Below, one piece after another: positions 13,681 through 15,360 of a DNA stretch of 15,360 bases (positions are counted from its first letter, which is position 1; each line of letters begins with the position of its first letter). Position numbers and translations under genes: made by a program. The notes beneath the pieces were generated by a model, which made no database searches, had not been told where the DNA came from, and was given only the letters and a program-made list of their open reading frames with translations. The stretch is from an uncultured Prevotella sp. (GTDB lineage Bacteria > Bacteroidota > Bacteroidia > Bacteroidales > Bacteroidaceae): NCBI GenBank assembly GCA_947303825.1, contig CAMYZK010000025.1, forward strand, positions 1 through 15,360. The letters run 5' to 3'.

Positions 13681-14532
13681 ATGAAATACAGACACTACGG
13701 TTTAGCAATCATCATTTGTCTTCTGTCGTTCAGTGGCGTTGCCGCTCAGAAACAGAAGACTATCACCATACTGCATACTAACGACACTCATAGTACTATC
13801 ATGCCGTTGAACCCCAACCTGGCCGACACACTGCTTGCCGGCAGGGGAGGCTTCCTGCGAAGGCTGGCTATGATAAAAGAGGAACGGCAGGCCGACCCCG
13901 ACCTGTTGCTCATAGACAGTGGCGACTTCTCGCAGGGGTCGGCCTATTACTCCATGTTCCAGGGTGACGTAGAGGTGGGGCTGATGAACCTCATGCACTA
14001 CGATGCCGCCACCATAGGCAACCATGAGTTCGACTTCGGACTGGAAAACATGATTAGAATATTCCGAAAGGCAAAGTTTCCCATCATCTGCTCCAACTAC
14101 GACTTCACGGGAACCGAACTGGCTAAGATAGTGAAGCCATACACCATCATAAAGCGTAAAGGAGTGAAGATAGGCCTCTTTGCCCTGTGTCCCAAGCTGG
14201 AAGGGCTGGTGTTTACAAAGAACTACGGGCCGCTGGTCTATCTGGACCCCATTGAGGTGGCCAACAACATGATAGACATACTGAAGAAGCAGAACAAGTG
14301 CGACTATGTGATATGCATCAGCCACCTGGGATGGCAGGGCAAGGACTTCATTGACCCTTGGGTCATCCAGAACACCACTGGCATTGACCTGGTTTTGGGA
14401 GGCCACTCACATACCTATCTTGACAAGCTGGAATATGTGAACGACAGCGAGGGACATCCGGTGCCTGTTGACCAGAACGGAAAGCACGCTGCCTTTGTTG
14501 GCAAGCTGAAGCTGGTGTTTGACAAGAAGTGA
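13681..14532 (+). CDS. Metallophosphatase, 5'-nucleotidase N-terminal domain, secreted
   Basis: 283 residues, with a Sec signal (MKYRHYGLAIIICLLSFSGVAAQ). It is the catalytic calcineurin-like half of a UshA-type 5'-nucleotidase, hydrolysing nucleoside monophosphates or related phosphoesters with a two-metal site. Metal ligands are all present: D35 and H37 in 'HTNDTH', D82 in 'DSGDF', N114 and H115 in 'GNHEFD', H215 in 'SHLGW', and H242 and H244 in 'GGHSH'. The protein ends soon after the last strand, without the C-terminal substrate-binding domain, which is the product of the gene 152 bp upstream. The two likely form one functional enzyme; the order (C-domain first) is inverted relative to the fused protein. 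No promoter is seen in the spacer. The TGA stop abuts heptamers at 14532. Confidence 0.93.
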   Translation: MKYRHYGLAIIICLLSFSGVAAQKQKTITILHTNDTHSTIMPLNPNLADTLLAGRGGFLRRLAMIKEERQADPDLLLIDSGDFSQGSAYYSMFQGDVEVGLMNLMHYDAATIGNHEFDFGLENMIRIFRKAKFPIICSNYDFTGTELAKIVKPYTIIKRKGVKIGLFALCPKLEGLVFTKNYGPLVYLDPIEVANNMIDILKKQNKCDYVICISHLGWQGKDFIDPWVIQNTTGIDLVLGGHSHTYLDKLEYVNDSEGHPVPVDQNGKHAAFVGKLKLVFDKK

Positions 14533-14580
14533 AGAGTTAAGAGTTAAGAGTTCTTTGCAAGCAAAGCGGCAAAGCCGAGC
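14532..14580 (+). repeat. Composite repeat at gene 3' end: heptamers plus two hairpins
   Basis: AAGAGTT three times (14532-14552), then the hairpin CTTTGC-AA-GCAAAG (14553-14566), then CGGC-AAA-GCCG (14567-14577) and AGC. Same build as the 10287 copy. The first hairpin arms differ between the copies but remain complementary, as expected if pairing is kept. Confidence 0.8.
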
Positions 14581-14647
14581 GATTGCCTGCGGTGAGTATG
14601 AAGCAGGGGATTATGTGGAAAGAGGAATATGGAAAGGGAAATGAAAG

Positions 14648-15076
14648 ATGAAGCTTGAAGACTGTGTATCGATGCTTACGGAGCATGGCATCAAGCCTAC
14701 CTCTAACCGTATCGTTGTGCTGAAAGAACTGGCTGCATCGCCACATCCGGTAACGCTCAACGAACTGGAGATGCACATCCTGTCAATAGACAAGTCGGGT
14801 ATCTTCCGCGCACTCACCCTCTTCCGCGAAAACCACCTTGCACATGTCATCGATGACGGCTCGGGGGCAGTGCGCTATGAGCTATGTCACAGCAGGGCTG
14901 CAGATACCGACGATGACCTGCACGTTCACTTCCTTTGCGAAGAGTGCCGCCAAGTGTATTGCCTTGACGGTGTGCCGGTACCACAGGTTGATATGCCGCC
15001 AGGTTTTAGTGCCGTGACGGCAAGCCATATTGTGACGGGTGTTTGCCCGAAATGCTCAGACAAGAACCACAGATGA
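14648..15076 (+). CDS. Fur-family transcriptional regulator
   Basis: 142 residues. N-terminal winged helix: 'LTEHGIKPTSNRIVVLKEL' (about 10-28), 'VTLNELEMHILSIDKSGIFRALTLF' with the recognition helix, then a dimerisation domain with 'DLHVHFLCEECRQVYCL'. The zinc-type pairs C97-C100 and C133-C136 (CPKC) are present, and H92/H94 lie in the HxH before them. Members repress or activate genes in response to iron, zinc, manganese or peroxide; which metal cannot be told. Length is normal. It lies 115 bp after the metallophosphatase and 48 bp before pta, with no clear promoter seen. Confidence 0.9.
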   Translation: MKLEDCVSMLTEHGIKPTSNRIVVLKELAASPHPVTLNELEMHILSIDKSGIFRALTLFRENHLAHVIDDGSGAVRYELCHSRAADTDDDLHVHFLCEECRQVYCLDGVPVPQVDMPPGFSAVTASHIVTGVCPKCSDKNHR

Positions 15077-15124
15077 AAGAAAGATTCATTCAATAAACAT
15101 TTAACAAATTATTTAAAATCAACT

Positions 15125-15360
15125 ATGGGATTAATTGAACAAATCATTGCGCGTGCCAAGAGCAACAAACAGCGCATCGTGCTCCCCGAAGCAGAAGAGG
15201 AGCGCACACTCTGTGCAGCCGACCGTGTGCTGGCCGACGACATTGCAGACCTCATCCTTATTGGTAATCCAGACAAGGTGCACGCCTTGGCCGCAGAGAA
15301 AGGACTGAAAAACATTGACAAGGCCACCCTTATCGACCCGCTGAACTACGAGAAGAGTGA
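15125..15360 (+). CDS. pta: Phosphate acetyltransferase, N-terminal part (runs off the right edge)
   Basis: The frame from ATG 15125 stays open for 78 codons to the window end. The N-terminus 'MGLIEQIIARAKSNKQRIVL' followed by 'PEAEEERTLCAADRVLAD' and 'LILIGNPDKVHALAAEKG' is that of the short, single-domain Pta type, which converts acetyl-CoA and phosphate to acetyl-phosphate and CoA. An acetate kinase gene would normally follow, outside the window. The leader 15077-15124 is AT-rich but has no clear TAnnTTTG box. Confidence 0.9.
   Translation, partial: MGLIEQIIARAKSNKQRIVLPEAEEERTLCAADRVLADDIADLILIGNPDKVHALAAEKGLKNIDKATLIDPLNYEKS

Overview
The window looks like a chromosomal segment of a Bacteroidales bacterium, most likely Prevotella or a close relative. 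The reasons are four promoter candidates of the Bacteroides type (TAnnTTTG at -7), weak or absent Shine-Dalgarno sites, Cys-anchored lipoproteins, a DUF4836-type lipoprotein, a TPR/transmembrane/HTH regulator of the Bacteroidetes kind, and a secreted protein ending in an 'IYNLQGQR...GLNIVNGRKVYVK'-like tail. No phage, IS element, CRISPR array, tRNA or rRNA was seen.

Layout. Positions 1-4986 carry five minus-strand genes, read from right to left: a GT4-type glycosyltransferase, thymidine kinase (tdk), an AI-2E/PerM-family membrane protein, a DUF4836-like lipoprotein, and the N-terminal part of an FtsX/MacB-like ABC permease that runs off the left edge. A 304-bp divergent region (4987-5290) holds back-to-back promoters and nested palindromes. 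Positions 5291-8457 form a tight plus-strand four-gene operon: a stand-alone AICAR transformylase (the C-terminal half of PurH, close to the eukaryotic ATIC type), a 64-residue basic protein, a YghZ/Gpr-like aldo/keto reductase and a pyridoxal kinase. After a 374-bp spacer come a TPR lipoprotein/membrane regulator split by an in-frame TAA (8832-10295), a 684-residue secreted protein with an internal duplication (10498-12552) and a strong intrinsic terminator. Next is a split 5'-nucleotidase, with the C-terminal domain gene before the metallophosphatase gene (12764-14532). A Fur-family regulator (14648-15076) and the start of phosphate acetyltransferase pta (15125 to the edge) close the window.

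The most unusual signal is not a gene. A 7-bp repeat (AAGAGTT and variants such as GAGAGTT and GCGAAGA) sits at the 3' end of five genes, always in the sense orientation of the gene. In three of them it encodes the last residues (...KS) and the stop codon; in two the TGA stop shares its A with the first repeat unit. Behind two genes (10295 and 14532) the heptamers continue into the same composite: a first hairpin whose two arms differ between copies but still pair, then a CGGC-N3-GCCG hairpin. Two more CGGC-N3-GCCG hairpins lie in other spacers. I interpret this as a dispersed repeat family tied to gene ends; its function is unknown.

How the genes work together: the 5291-8457 operon joins purine and vitamin B6 metabolism; tdk and the split nucleotidase are nucleoside salvage functions; pta is the start of acetate/ATP production. 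The left-hand genes mostly concern the cell envelope. Boundaries of edge genes, exact substrates and all regulatory calls are inferences from sequence reading alone.
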